Shown: positions 6,578 through 14,654, counted from the stretch's first letter. The stretch is 16,247 nt of DNA from Fibrobacter succinogenes (GCA_902796785.1 CADBQJ010000223.1:1-16247); one strand, 5' to 3'. The notes: generated by a model from the sequence alone, not told the origin. Numbers and translations are program-made.

Positions 6578-8029
6578 CTACCTGCCCATGTAGAGCCTGT
6601 TCAGCAGTTCGGAGGCGCGCGTCGAGATGGCGCCGGCGATGCGGTCGAGACGTTCGGAGAGGAGCCCGTGCAGGACCATCACCGGAATGGCGACGATCAG
6701 GCCGGTCTCGGTGGTCACGAGCGCCTCGGAGATGCCGCCGGCGAGGATCCGCGCGTCGTTCGTCCCCGCGCTGGTGATCGTCTGGAAGAGGGCGATGATG
6801 CCCGTTACCGTCCCCAGGAGCCCGAGCAGCGGGGCGATGGAGCCCAGCGAGGCGATGAGGCCCATCCGCTTCTCCAGCCGGGGCCGTTCGGTCATCATGG
6901 CCTCGTTCAGCAGCTTCTCGGCGGAGGCGTAGTCCTTTCCGGGGTCGCGCACCAGGCTCAGGAGCACGCGCGAGAGGCAGCTGTTCTCGCGGACGCAGAG
7001 CGCGGCGGCCGCCTCGAAGTCGCCCGCGGCCACCCGTTCGTCGAACGCGCGGAGGAACTTCCGCGAGACGCGCCCGTGGCGCGCGAAGGCGACGAAGCGG
7101 TCGAGGCAGAGCAGCAGCGCGAGGAGCGCGACGAAGGCCAGCGGGTACATCACGACGCCGCCGCTCCTGAACCAGGCGGCCAGGCGCGCGCCGGCCTCGC
7201 CGGGCTCGGCGGACGCGGCGACGTTGCGCATCGCCTTGTTCTGCAGGAGGTCGACCGGAATCCGGAGCGTCGCCGCGGAGGTCCCCGCGCCGGCGACGGC
7301 CTCCTCCACCATGGCGGCGTACGAGGGCGAGAGCGCGGAGTTCCACTCGAACACCTTGCCGCGGAGCGCGCCGGTGCGCGTCACCGCCTCGGGGCCGGCG
7401 GCGGCGCGGCGCCCGAGGAAGACCGTGCCCGCGCGCAGCGTCGGGCCCAGCTCGTCGCGGGGGTTCCACTCGCGCGTCAGCGTGGCCGCGTGGCGTTCCA
7501 GCCGGTCGGCGAAGAAGAGGTCGAGCCCGCCGAGGAGGTCCCCGCCGCGCAGCGCCGCGGCGGACCGCCGCAGGCGGAGCATGCGCGATTCCATTCCCGC
7601 GGGGAAGTCGCCCGCGACGGCGTCCAGCTCCTTCTCGGCGGCCGTGGCCGCCTGGACGGCGAAGGCCTCGAGCGCGGCCTTGCGCGACTCGGCCCGCTCG
7701 CGGAGCTCCTCGCCGGCGCCCCTGAGGTCGAGCAGCTCGGTCTGCAGGCGCCCGAGGTCCGCGGAGAGCTTCGCGTAGCGCCCTTCGAGCGAGCGCGCCT
7801 TCGCGGCGGCCTCCTCGCGCCTGGCGTTGGCGGCGTAGCGTTCGCTCCAGCGCCGGGTCTCCGCCCGTTCCAGGGCGTCGAGCTTCTCGCGGCGCAGTTC
7901 GCGCAGCGCGGCCGTTTCGGCGCGCAGCGTCTCCAGACGCGCGGCGAGGGAGTCGGAGACGTCGCTCCCCTTCGCGGAGGCGGAGGCGGCGAGCGCCAGA
8001 AGGAGAATCGCGAGGAGGGGCTTTCTCAT
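6578..8029 (-). CDS. ttpC: TtpC-like MotA/TolQ/ExbB protein with long periplasmic coiled-coil N-terminus
   Basis: The 483-residue protein is about twice ExbB length. A signal peptide (1-19, ASASA) is followed by a periplasmic region to about 288, strongly coiled coil at 25-135. The C-terminal ExbB-type channel follows, with membrane segments at about 289-310, 390-414 and 440-456 and the signature APLLGLLGTVTGIIALFQTI (399-418) and GGISEALVTTETGLIVAIP. TtpC of Vibrio TonB2 systems has exactly this layout and is needed alongside ExbB2 for TonB2-dependent uptake; the assignment here is by architecture and gene order. Its N-terminus may bridge the periplasm toward the outer membrane, which would compensate for the short TonB. 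The start at 8029 has GGAGG 7 nt upstream and overlaps the preceding stop (ATGA). Confidence 0.88.
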   Translation of the reverse strand: MRKPLLAILLLALAASASAKGSDVSDSLAARLETLRAETAALRELRREKLDALERAETRRWSERYAANARREEAAAKARSLEGRYAKLSADLGRLQTELLDLRGAGEELRERAESRKAALEAFAVQAATAAEKELDAVAGDFPAGMESRMLRLRRSAAALRGGDLLGGLDLFFADRLERHAATLTREWNPRDELGPTLRAGTVFLGRRAAAGPEAVTRTGALRGKVFEWNSALSPSYAAMVEEAVAGAGTSAATLRIPVDLLQNKAMRNVAASAEPGEAGARLAAWFRSGGVVMYPLAFVALLALLLCLDRFVAFARHGRVSRKFLRAFDERVAAGDFEAAAALCVRENSCLSRVLLSLVRDPGKDYASAEKLLNEAMMTERPRLEKRMGLIASLGSIAPLLGLLGTVTGIIALFQTITSAGTNDARILAGGISEALVTTETGLIVAIPVMVLHGLLSERLDRIAGAISTRASELLNRLYMGR

Positions 8030-8862
8030 TTCGTCCCCTCCGCTTTCGGCCCTTCGGCGGCGAAGGGAAGGACGACGATCTGCGGGGGCTTCCGCCCGAG
8101 CTTCACCTCGACGGCCAGCCGCAGCATGGCGCGCGTCTCGAGGTCGAGGTCCTCGTCCCAGACGGGCGAGCCGTCCTCCGAGACGCCCTTCAGCAGGCCG
8201 AAGCGGCGGAACTGCTCGTCGGCGTAGGCCATCCAGACGTTGCCGGCGCGGAGCACGTGCGCGTTGACCGGCTCGCCGTCGGAGCGGCGCACGGGCTCGT
8301 CGCGCAGCGCCGCCTCGTCGCCGAAGCGGATCTCCTCGCCGAAGAGCGCGGTCAGGCGGGAGAAGGCCTCCTCGACCGGGGCGTTCCCGGTCTCGACGTC
8401 GCGGCAGAGGGCCGCCAGGCGCTCCCGGCGCTGGGCGAGGTTCTGCGGCGCCGTGCGCGCCTCCTGCGCCTCGAATTCCCGGCAGCTCTTCAGGATCAGC
8501 GCGGAGACGGCGTCGCGCTTCGCCTGCACCTGGTCCTCCGAGCGCGAGACGGCGTTCTGCGCGGCCCGTTCGGCCTTCAGGTCGCGCGCCAGCCCGCGGA
8601 TCCGCGTCTCGAGCGTGTCGATCTCCGCCGCGCGGCGGGCGAGGTCGTCGGAGGTGCGGGCCTCGATCGCGGCGGCGCGTTCGCCTTCGGCGGCGCGCGC
8701 GGAATCGGTCGCGGCCAGGTCGCGGTCGAGCGAGGCGATCTCCCTTTCGAGCGCGGCCTTCTCCTCGGCCAGCGCGCGGAGCTCCGCCTCCGCCTCGGCG
8801 TCGCCCTGGCGCGCGAACGCGGCGGCGCAGAGGAGCGCGAGGAGGGCGAGGGGCGTTTTCAT
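8026..8862 (-). CDS. DUF3450-type periplasmic coiled-coil protein
   Basis: The 278-residue protein has a signal peptide (MKTPLALLALLCAAAFA) and a long coiled coil at about 21-115, rich in Ala, Glu and Arg. The C-terminal half matches the DUF3450 pattern: a RRERLAALCRDVE helix (145-157), EEAFSRL (164-170), HVLRAGNVWMAY (202-213), SPVWDEDL (232-239) and a final VVLPF (263-267). DUF3450 genes sit directly ahead of ttpC-exbB-exbD-tonB in many proteobacterial TonB2 loci; their biochemical role is unknown. Two starts are possible. ATG 8862 is chosen because it overlaps the preceding stop as ATGA and gives a normal signal peptide. ATG 8877 (MRLSE...) has a better ribosome binding site, AAGGA with a 6-nt spacer, and would add five residues. 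The next gene overlaps by 4 nt. Confidence 0.84.
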   Translation of the reverse strand: MKTPLALLALLCAAAFARQGDAEAEAELRALAEEKAALEREIASLDRDLAATDSARAAEGERAAAIEARTSDDLARRAAEIDTLETRIRGLARDLKAERAAQNAVSRSEDQVQAKRDAVSALILKSCREFEAQEARTAPQNLAQRRERLAALCRDVETGNAPVEEAFSRLTALFGEEIRFGDEAALRDEPVRRSDGEPVNAHVLRAGNVWMAYADEQFRRFGLLKGVSEDGSPVWDEDLDLETRAMLRLAVEVKLGRKPPQIVVLPFAAEGPKAEGTK

Positions 8863-10358
8863 CTCGGATAGGCGCATTGGGGGTCCTTCGGACGCGCGGC
8901 GCACCAGGCGTCGGCCTCCCTGCGGATGACGGTGGAATTTAGCAACTTCAGGCGGAGGCGGCTCACCAGCGCGGTTCCGCACGCCTCGAGCGAGTCGAGC
9001 CTCCAGCCGGCGTCGGCGCAATAAGCCCAGAGCGCCTCCTTGCAGCCGTTCTCCTCCTCGTCCTCCTGGCAGGCGCGCCGGGCGGCGGAGCAGTCGACGC
9101 CGCCGTCCTCGGGGAAGCCGCGCCGGATGCAGAGCTTCTCCGTCCCGCGGAGCAGGGCCGCGTCGCGCTCTTCCGGCGTCAGTCCGCCGCGCAGGAACCG
9201 CTCCGCGTCGCCCGCCTCCAGCCCGGCGGCCACGGCCTCCGCGTCGCAGACGGCCGGGCGGTAGCTCGAGTCGGCGCAGTATTCCGGGAGGAACGACCGG
9301 CAGAACTTCGTGTCGAAGTCCTCGTCCTCGCAGAGGTAGACGCGGGCGCGGGCGAACGAGTAGACCGAGTCGGAGGAGATCTCGAACCGGATCGAGTCGG
9401 CGAGCATCCCCGAGAAGCCGCCGGAGCCGCCGACGACGTTGCTCCGCGGGACGATCCGCGGGTCCTCGAACGAGGCCTTCACCGAGTTCTCCAGCAGCTC
9501 GAACCCCTCGTCCACGGCGAGGGCGTAGTAGACCGACTTCCCCACGGGCAGGGTCATGTTGACGATCGTCAGCGTGTCGAGCGAGTTGTAGTTCCCGATC
9601 GTGATCTTCGTGTTGTAGCCGAACCGCGCGGTCTCGTCCTCCGCGGCGTAGATCCGCGGCGGGCGCTTCTTCGAGGTGAACTTCGCGATCATGTTCATCA
9701 TCGTCGTGTTGAGCGGCTCGCCGCCGTCGGCGTTGTCGTAGCGCATGATCTCGTAGATCCCCTTCGCGGAGGCGCCGTAGCGCGTGACGACCTTGTAGGG
9801 CAGCATGTCGTCGGGATAGTCGAGGAACTTCCGCGCGACCGTCGGGCGCGACGAGAGGTCGACGCGGTCCCACTCGCCGTCGCGGACCGGCGCGAGGATC
9901 TCCTTCAGCGAGAAGCCCTCCGGGATCCGCGCGGTCGCCGAGTAGCGCGACGTCACGGTCCGCCCCGCGCTGTCCCAGCGGACGACGGCGGAGAGCCCGT
10001 AGGCCTCGCCGGGAACGCCGAGCGCCTCCTCCGCGGCCTCGAAGCAGTTCGGTCTCCCCTTCGCCGGCTTCAGCTCCACGCTCTTCTCCGCGCGGGCGCC
10101 GCCGGCGGCGAAGAGGCCCGACACGCGGACCGACGCGGAGTCGTAGAAGGCGAAGTCGTCAGACTCGTCCTCGTCGAGCGCGTAGGTCCTGTTCAGGCAG
10201 ACCTGCGGCGCGCGGTCGGCGATCACCGTCCCCGTCACGTAGACGCCGCGGTAGGCTTCGCTCTCCTCGGGATAGTACTCCCACGGCCCCTGCGAGCATC
10301 CCGCGAGGAGCGCCGCGCCGAGCGCGAGGGCGAGGGCGGTTTCAGAAGAAGTATTCAT
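8859..10358 (-). CDS. DUF4249-like outer-membrane lipoprotein with cysteine-rich C-terminal domain
   Basis: The 499-residue protein has a lipobox LLAGC ending at Cys21, followed by Ser, which in E. coli would favour outer-membrane sorting. The N-terminal part resembles DUF4249 lipoproteins that follow TonB receptors in Bacteroidota: GVYVTGTVIADRAPQVCLNRT (38-58), a Ser-Val-Arg-Val strand near 75-80, and GVPGEAYGLSAVVRWDSAG followed by ARIPEGF (143-149). The middle (180-335) is beta-rich and of no family known to me. The C-terminus (341-499) carries 12 cysteines (343, 353, 361, 371, 410, 423, 430, 439, 447, 460, 486, 495). The n-region MNTSSET has no Lys or Arg, which is odd, but a stop two codons upstream makes ATG 10358 the only start. 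It overlaps the receptor gene by 17 nt. Role inferred: surface or periplasmic partner of the receptor. Confidence 0.72.
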   Translation of the reverse strand: MNTSSETALALALGAALLAGCSQGPWEYYPEESEAYRGVYVTGTVIADRAPQVCLNRTYALDEDESDDFAFYDSASVRVSGLFAAGGARAEKSVELKPAKGRPNCFEAAEEALGVPGEAYGLSAVVRWDSAGRTVTSRYSATARIPEGFSLKEILAPVRDGEWDRVDLSSRPTVARKFLDYPDDMLPYKVVTRYGASAKGIYEIMRYDNADGGEPLNTTMMNMIAKFTSKKRPPRIYAAEDETARFGYNTKITIGNYNSLDTLTIVNMTLPVGKSVYYALAVDEGFELLENSVKASFEDPRIVPRSNVVGGSGGFSGMLADSIRFEISSDSVYSFARARVYLCEDEDFDTKFCRSFLPEYCADSSYRPAVCDAEAVAAGLEAGDAERFLRGGLTPEERDAALLRGTEKLCIRRGFPEDGGVDCSAARRACQEDEEENGCKEALWAYCADAGWRLDSLEACGTALVSRLRLKLLNSTVIRREADAWCAARPKDPQCAYPR

Positions 10359-12771
10359 AGTTCAGCATCACGGGAAGGAAGGGGAACTGCGAGACCGTCT
10401 TCTTGACGGGAGGCTTCTTGCGCGTGTCGTAGTAGGTGTAGAAGACGTTGTCGCGGTCGGTGAGGTTGATGATCGTCCAGCTGAAGTTCCACTTGTCCTC
10501 GCGGCCGACGTCGATCAGCTTGAGGTCGACGCGGAAGTAGTCGTCCTGCCGCGCGCCGTTGCGCGTGCCCGGGACGGTGGTCAGCCGCTCGTCGTGGGCG
10601 CCGCCGCCCAGCTCCTTCATCGTCAGGTAGCCGATCTGCTCGGTGTAGGGCATCCCCGCCGAATACTTGGCCGCGAGCGAGCTGCGCAGGTAGCGTCCCC
10701 TGGTCTTGTGGCGCCACAGCGCCTCGTCGCCGCCCCGCCAGTTGACGCCGAAGTCCAGCTTGACCGCGTAGGGCTGGTGCCAGTTGGCGAAGAAGACCGT
10801 CCGGTCCTCGTCGTCCTTGAGGACGCTCGTCCCCTGGCTGAAGCTGATCCCGCCGAAGAGCGGCCCCTCGTCGTGCCGGACCGAGAGCTCCCAGCCCAGC
10901 GAGTAGCCCTGCATCGTGCCGAAGTAGTCGGAGAGGTTGAAGTCCGGGTCGTCGGCGACGTTCCCGCCGCCCCCGTCGCTCGACGCCTCGCCCGAGCTGG
11001 AGTCGGAGCCCATGTGGTAGGTGTTGAGCCCGTCGAGCGTCTTGTAGTAGGCCTCGAGGTCGACGTCGAACAGCCCGAAGAGGTTCTTCCGCAGGTAGGC
11101 GACGGCGAAGAGGTTCGAGCGCGAGGGCTCGAGGCGCGTGCCGTCGCTGGTGCTCGTGGCGGGATAGTAGAACTCGTTCAGGCTCTCCATGTCGCCGAAG
11201 ACGATGGAGTTGAGGTACTGCAGGTAGCGTCCCGCGTAGAACTCGAGCGTGCGGTTCTCGGCGAAGGCCCACGAGGCGGAGAAGCGCGGCTCGACGCCGA
11301 AGTGCTCCGAGGCGGTCTGGTAGTTGAACCTCGCCCCGAACTGCAGGTTCCACCGCTCCGCCGGCGACCAGGAGGCCCCGGCGTAGACCGCGTGGTGCCA
11401 GGGCCGCTGGTTGTCGAGGAAGCGCGAGCCGAAGGCCTCCTCGTAGAAGACCACGTCGTCGACCTCCGCGTCGTATCCCAGGCGGAACGAGAGCCGGTCG
11501 CCGCTCTTCAGGTCGACCGCCTGCTTGAGGGCCATCGTCCACATGTCGTTGCCGATCGAGAGGAAGTCGGCCAGCTCCATGTCCTGGTAGAAGGAGGTGT
11601 AGGCCAGCGTCGCGGAGTAGGAGACGCGGTCGGTGATCCGCCAGTCGAAGTTGACGGGGAGGACGAAGTTCCCCCAGCCCAGGTAGATCGGGTCGAAGTC
11701 GAGCACGTCGTGGCCGTAGTAGAAGCTCGTCTTCAGCTTCATGTCGTCGTTCAGGTCGCAGTGGAGCGCGCCCTGCAGGTCCACGAAGTTGTAGAGCAGC
11801 TCGAAGTCGACGACGTCCGCCCAGTTGAGCGCGCGCAGCACCGGGCCGATGTAGCTCGTGCGCCCCGCGACCACCCAGCGCGCCCTCCCCTTGCGCCCCT
11901 CGGTGTGGGCCTGCCCGGCGAAGGTGCTGAACTTCACGCTCGACCGCTCGAACCAGGCCTCGGTCGAGTCGCTCCCGCCCGCGCGGCTGTCCATGGCGAG
12001 CACGGAGCTGAGGCGGTTGCCGTACCGCGCCGGAAAGCCGCTCTTGTGGAAGCTCACGTCGCCGATCGTCTCCACGAGGAAGGTGCTGAAGAGCCCGAAG
12101 AAGTGGACCGGCGAGTAGACCACGGCGTTGTCGAAGAGGAAGAGGTTCTGGTCGGCCGCGCCGCCGCGCACGTAGATCTTGGTGCTGAAGTCGGAGCTGG
12201 CCACCACGCCCGGGAGCGCCTGGACGGAGCGGATGACGTCGGCCTCGGCGAGCCCGGGCATCCGCTTGATCGACTTGGTGGAGACCACCGACTCGCCGAT
12301 CTTGCGCTTGGGCCGCCGCACGAGCTGCACCAGCACCTTCTTCATCTCCACGCGCCCGCCGTCGGCCTCCGCCAGCAGGGCGTCCACGTCCACGGAGTCG
12401 GCGCCCGCGGGCTCCGGCACGGTCTCCGCGACGGGCGCGCCGCCCTCGCGCTCCTCGTAGACGGTCGTCCGGAGCGCGCCGGAGATCTCGAGCGAGAAGG
12501 CGGAGTCGTTCCCGCCGTAGCGCAGCTCGTAGCACTTCTCGCGCGCGGAGCTGGACAGGCAGAGGTTCCACGCCGTGTCCGCGGGAAGCTCCAGCGCGAA
12601 GGTCCCGCCGAACTCGACCTCCTTCGCCTCGCCCGACTCGAGCAGCTCGACGCGCGCCGGCCCGTCGTCGCGGAACGCCGGGTCGGTCAGCCGTCCCTCG
12701 AAAAAAATCGTCTGCGCCCATGCTGAGGCGCAGACGATCGAAAGGAGGAGAGGAAGGAAGATTCCCTTCAC
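10342..12771 (-). CDS. TonB-dependent outer-membrane receptor (Bacteroidota-like plug)
   Basis: The 809-residue protein has a signal peptide (MKGIFLPLLLSIVCASAWAQ), a small N-terminal domain at 21-100 that looks like the carboxypeptidase-regulatory-like beta fold of Bacteroidota receptors and includes a Cys71/Cys80 pair, an acidic linker (105-140), a plug at about 160-265 (IKRMPG, QALPGVV, KIYVRGGAADQN, GFPARYGNRLSSVL) and a 22-strand-type barrel rich in aromatic residues, ending in YEYFF with the terminal Phe needed for barrel assembly. A classical TonB box is not obvious; VLVQLV (146-151) is a candidate. The start is GTG at 12771, the only one that gives a complete signal peptide, 17 nt after the ppiD stop. 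A Ser/Gly/Asp-rich loop (587-608) is probably extracellular. Substrate unknown. Confidence 0.92.
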   Translation of the reverse strand: MKGIFLPLLLSIVCASAWAQTIFFEGRLTDPAFRDDGPARVELLESGEAKEVEFGGTFALELPADTAWNLCLSSSAREKCYELRYGGNDSAFSLEISGALRTTVYEEREGGAPVAETVPEPAGADSVDVDALLAEADGGRVEMKKVLVQLVRRPKRKIGESVVSTKSIKRMPGLAEADVIRSVQALPGVVASSDFSTKIYVRGGAADQNLFLFDNAVVYSPVHFFGLFSTFLVETIGDVSFHKSGFPARYGNRLSSVLAMDSRAGGSDSTEAWFERSSVKFSTFAGQAHTEGRKGRARWVVAGRTSYIGPVLRALNWADVVDFELLYNFVDLQGALHCDLNDDMKLKTSFYYGHDVLDFDPIYLGWGNFVLPVNFDWRITDRVSYSATLAYTSFYQDMELADFLSIGNDMWTMALKQAVDLKSGDRLSFRLGYDAEVDDVVFYEEAFGSRFLDNQRPWHHAVYAGASWSPAERWNLQFGARFNYQTASEHFGVEPRFSASWAFAENRTLEFYAGRYLQYLNSIVFGDMESLNEFYYPATSTSDGTRLEPSRSNLFAVAYLRKNLFGLFDVDLEAYYKTLDGLNTYHMGSDSSSGEASSDGGGGNVADDPDFNLSDYFGTMQGYSLGWELSVRHDEGPLFGGISFSQGTSVLKDDEDRTVFFANWHQPYAVKLDFGVNWRGGDEALWRHKTRGRYLRSSLAAKYSAGMPYTEQIGYLTMKELGGGAHDERLTTVPGTRNGARQDDYFRVDLKLIDVGREDKWNFSWTIINLTDRDNVFYTYYDTRKKPPVKKTVSQFPFLPVMLNYEYFF

Positions 12772-12788
12772 GGGAGCGGAACTCTTTC

Positions 12789-14591
12789 CTATTCGGCGAA
12801 GTAGAGGTCGAGGTTGCGTTCGACGTCGGCGCCCTTTTCGAGGACGGCGACCCACTCCTCGACGAGCGCGGCGCCGCCGAAGCGGGTGGCGTTGACCGAT
12901 TCGCGGGCCACGTCGCGGGCGACGACGGCGGAATCGGCGGGCTGGTGGCGCGTGGCGCGGGCCATGGCGTAGGCGCGGTCGCCCTTGCGCACGGAGGTCC
13001 AGGCGCCGTCCTGGAGGTTCCAGATCTCGTTCAGCACGGGGCCGCCGATGCCCAGGCCGGCGACGTAGCCGCTCTGGGAGACCGATTCGGCCGAGCTCCA
13101 GACCAGCTTGCCGGCGGCGGCGACCTTGGCGGAGTCGATCTGGCCGTTCCATTCGGCGGCCTTCGCCTTCAGGTATTCCTCCGCGGCCTTTTCGCGCGCG
13201 GCGAGCATGGCGCGTTCGCGCAGCTTGCCTTCGGCGAGGGAGAAGTCGCGTTCGCCGGCCTTCAGCGTCGCGACGCGGGAGGCCAGGGTCATGAAGCGGC
13301 CGTTGTCGTTGATCTGCGAGAGCTTTTCGCGGGTCTTTTCGGCGAAGCCCCAGGAGGCCAGGCCGGGGACGGGGCCGACGCCGGGCACTTCCTGCCCGCG
13401 CAGCAGCCACGGGGTTTCGACGTAGGCGAGCTCGCCGACGGCCTCCTCGAAGCTCTTGCCGTTTTCCACCACTTCGGTGCGCACGGCCTGCAGGACGCGG
13501 CGGAGGCTGTCGAGCGTTTCGTTGCCGGCCACCACCTTCACGAGGATGTGGCTCAGGTCGTAGAGGTCGGCGCCGTTTTCGCTCTTCTTGCCGTTGCAGC
13601 GGATCAGGTGCCAGCCGAACTGGGTCTTGACGGGGTCGGAGACCGCGCCGACCTCGAGGCCGCGGGCCGCCTGCGCGAATTCGGGGACCCAGGAGTCCAG
13701 GGACTGGTAGCCGCCCAGCGAGCCGCCCTGCGCGGCGCTGCCGGCGTCCTCGGAGTGCGAGGAGGCCAGTTCCTCGAAGGAGACGCCGTCGGCCATCTGG
13801 CCGCGGATCCATTCGAGCATCTGGCGGGCGTTTTCCTCGTCGCGGTCGGAGGGGACGATCGGGAGGGCGACCAGGTGGAACTTCGCCATGGTCTGCGGGG
13901 CCCAGAAGCTGTCGGGCTGGGCTTCGTAGGCGCGCTTCAGCTCCTCTTCGGAGACGGTCCCCTCGAAGGGGAAGGAGTCGACGGGGGCGACCACCGCCTC
14001 GACGTCCATGCGGTTTTCGCGGCGGACGACGTTGAACTTCGCCTCGGCGTCGGTGGAGTGGTAGCCGGCCTCGACGAAGAGCTGCAGCTGCATCGAGGGG
14101 ATCTTGTCGGCCTTCAGGTACTGCTCGTAGCTCTGCATGAAGGGGAAGTCGTAGACGGAGTCGGAGGAGACGAAGGCGACCCACTTCGACATGTCGAAGG
14201 CCGAGTCGGTCTGGAAGATCTCGGCGCTCTTCCAGCTTTCGGGGGGATTGGCCAGGAGGTCGCGCTTCATTTCGGCCACCGTGGCGCGGATGCGGGCGCT
14301 TTCGATCTGGTCGTTCATCAGCACGGCGCGGATCTGCTGGTCGAGGATCTGGGTGCGCAGCTGGGCGCGGGCCTCTTCGCCGATGTTCGCGGTGGCGTAC
14401 TGGGCGAGGGCGCCTTCGTAGGCCTGGCGGAACTCGGCCATGGTGACGGGGCGGCCGTTCACCTTGGCGACCGGGGGCAGGCGGTCGCTGTCGAGGTTGG
14501 TCTGGCCCAGAGAGAGGAGCCCGACGACAATCCCGGCGCCGAAAATGTAAATCACCCACTTGGCACCTTTTTCGCTAATCCAGGTCAGCAT
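12789..14591 (-). CDS. ppiD: Membrane-anchored peptidyl-prolyl cis-trans isomerase, PpiD-like
   Basis: The 600-residue protein has an N-terminal membrane anchor (11-29), a SurA_N-type chaperone region (about 40-170, opening VAKVNGRPVTMAEFRQAYE) and a parvulin domain at about 235-333 (KFHLVALPI, FEELASSHSEDAGSAAQGGSLGGY, FGWHLIRC). A second parvulin-like opening, LSHILVKV (346-353), is followed by a degenerate copy. The C-terminal third (about 430-600) is helical with no motif I recognise. This is the plan of PpiD, which helps proteins leaving the Sec translocon fold in the periplasm. The ATG at 14591 has AGGA 3 nt upstream. The gene heads the string of nine and ends 17 nt before the receptor start, so it may be co-transcribed with it. 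A housekeeping foldase that merely lies upstream is the alternative. Confidence 0.88.
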   Translation of the reverse strand: MLTWISEKGAKWVIYIFGAGIVVGLLSLGQTNLDSDRLPPVAKVNGRPVTMAEFRQAYEGALAQYATANIGEEARAQLRTQILDQQIRAVLMNDQIESARIRATVAEMKRDLLANPPESWKSAEIFQTDSAFDMSKWVAFVSSDSVYDFPFMQSYEQYLKADKIPSMQLQLFVEAGYHSTDAEAKFNVVRRENRMDVEAVVAPVDSFPFEGTVSEEELKRAYEAQPDSFWAPQTMAKFHLVALPIVPSDRDEENARQMLEWIRGQMADGVSFEELASSHSEDAGSAAQGGSLGGYQSLDSWVPEFAQAARGLEVGAVSDPVKTQFGWHLIRCNGKKSENGADLYDLSHILVKVVAGNETLDSLRRVLQAVRTEVVENGKSFEEAVGELAYVETPWLLRGQEVPGVGPVPGLASWGFAEKTREKLSQINDNGRFMTLASRVATLKAGERDFSLAEGKLRERAMLAAREKAAEEYLKAKAAEWNGQIDSAKVAAAGKLVWSSAESVSQSGYVAGLGIGGPVLNEIWNLQDGAWTSVRKGDRAYAMARATRHQPADSAVVARDVARESVNATRFGGAALVEEWVAVLEKGADVERNLDLYFAE

Positions 14592-14633
14592 ATTTCCTAC
14601 CCGTTCCTACGGTGTTTCCCTGTGAAGGCCTGA

Positions 14634-14654
14634 CCGCTTTCCGGCGGAGAGCGG
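14634..14654. repeat. Imperfect inverted repeat upstream of ppiD
   Basis: CCGCTTTCC (14634-14642), a GGC centre, then GGAGAGCGG (14646-14654): 9-bp arms with a single imperfect pair that would be a T-G wobble in plus-strand RNA and a C-A mismatch in minus-strand RNA. It lies 43-63 nt above the ppiD start, so it is either in the 5' leader of that mRNA or an operator-like site. No T run follows on either strand, so it is not an obvious terminator. Confidence 0.4.

Noticed and set aside
6326..8227. A 633-codon plus-strand open frame opposite ttpC and its neighbours.
   Set aside because: Composition of a GC-rich shadow, no domain signature, and it spans several real overlapping minus-strand genes.
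10594..12726. A 710-codon plus-strand open frame opposite the receptor gene.
   Set aside because: Val/Glu/Arg/His-rich shadow of the receptor codons; no motif or ribosome binding site.
12772..14559. The receptor's reading frame stays open upstream, giving an apparent 1405-residue protein.
   Set aside because: The upstream part is a shadow of ppiD in another frame: it is almost all Arg, Pro and Gly with no family similarity. The signal peptide begins at the GTG at 12771.
12720..14633. A 637-codon plus-strand open frame opposite ppiD.
   Set aside because: Antisense shadow; ppiD has the chaperone and parvulin motifs and a proper start.
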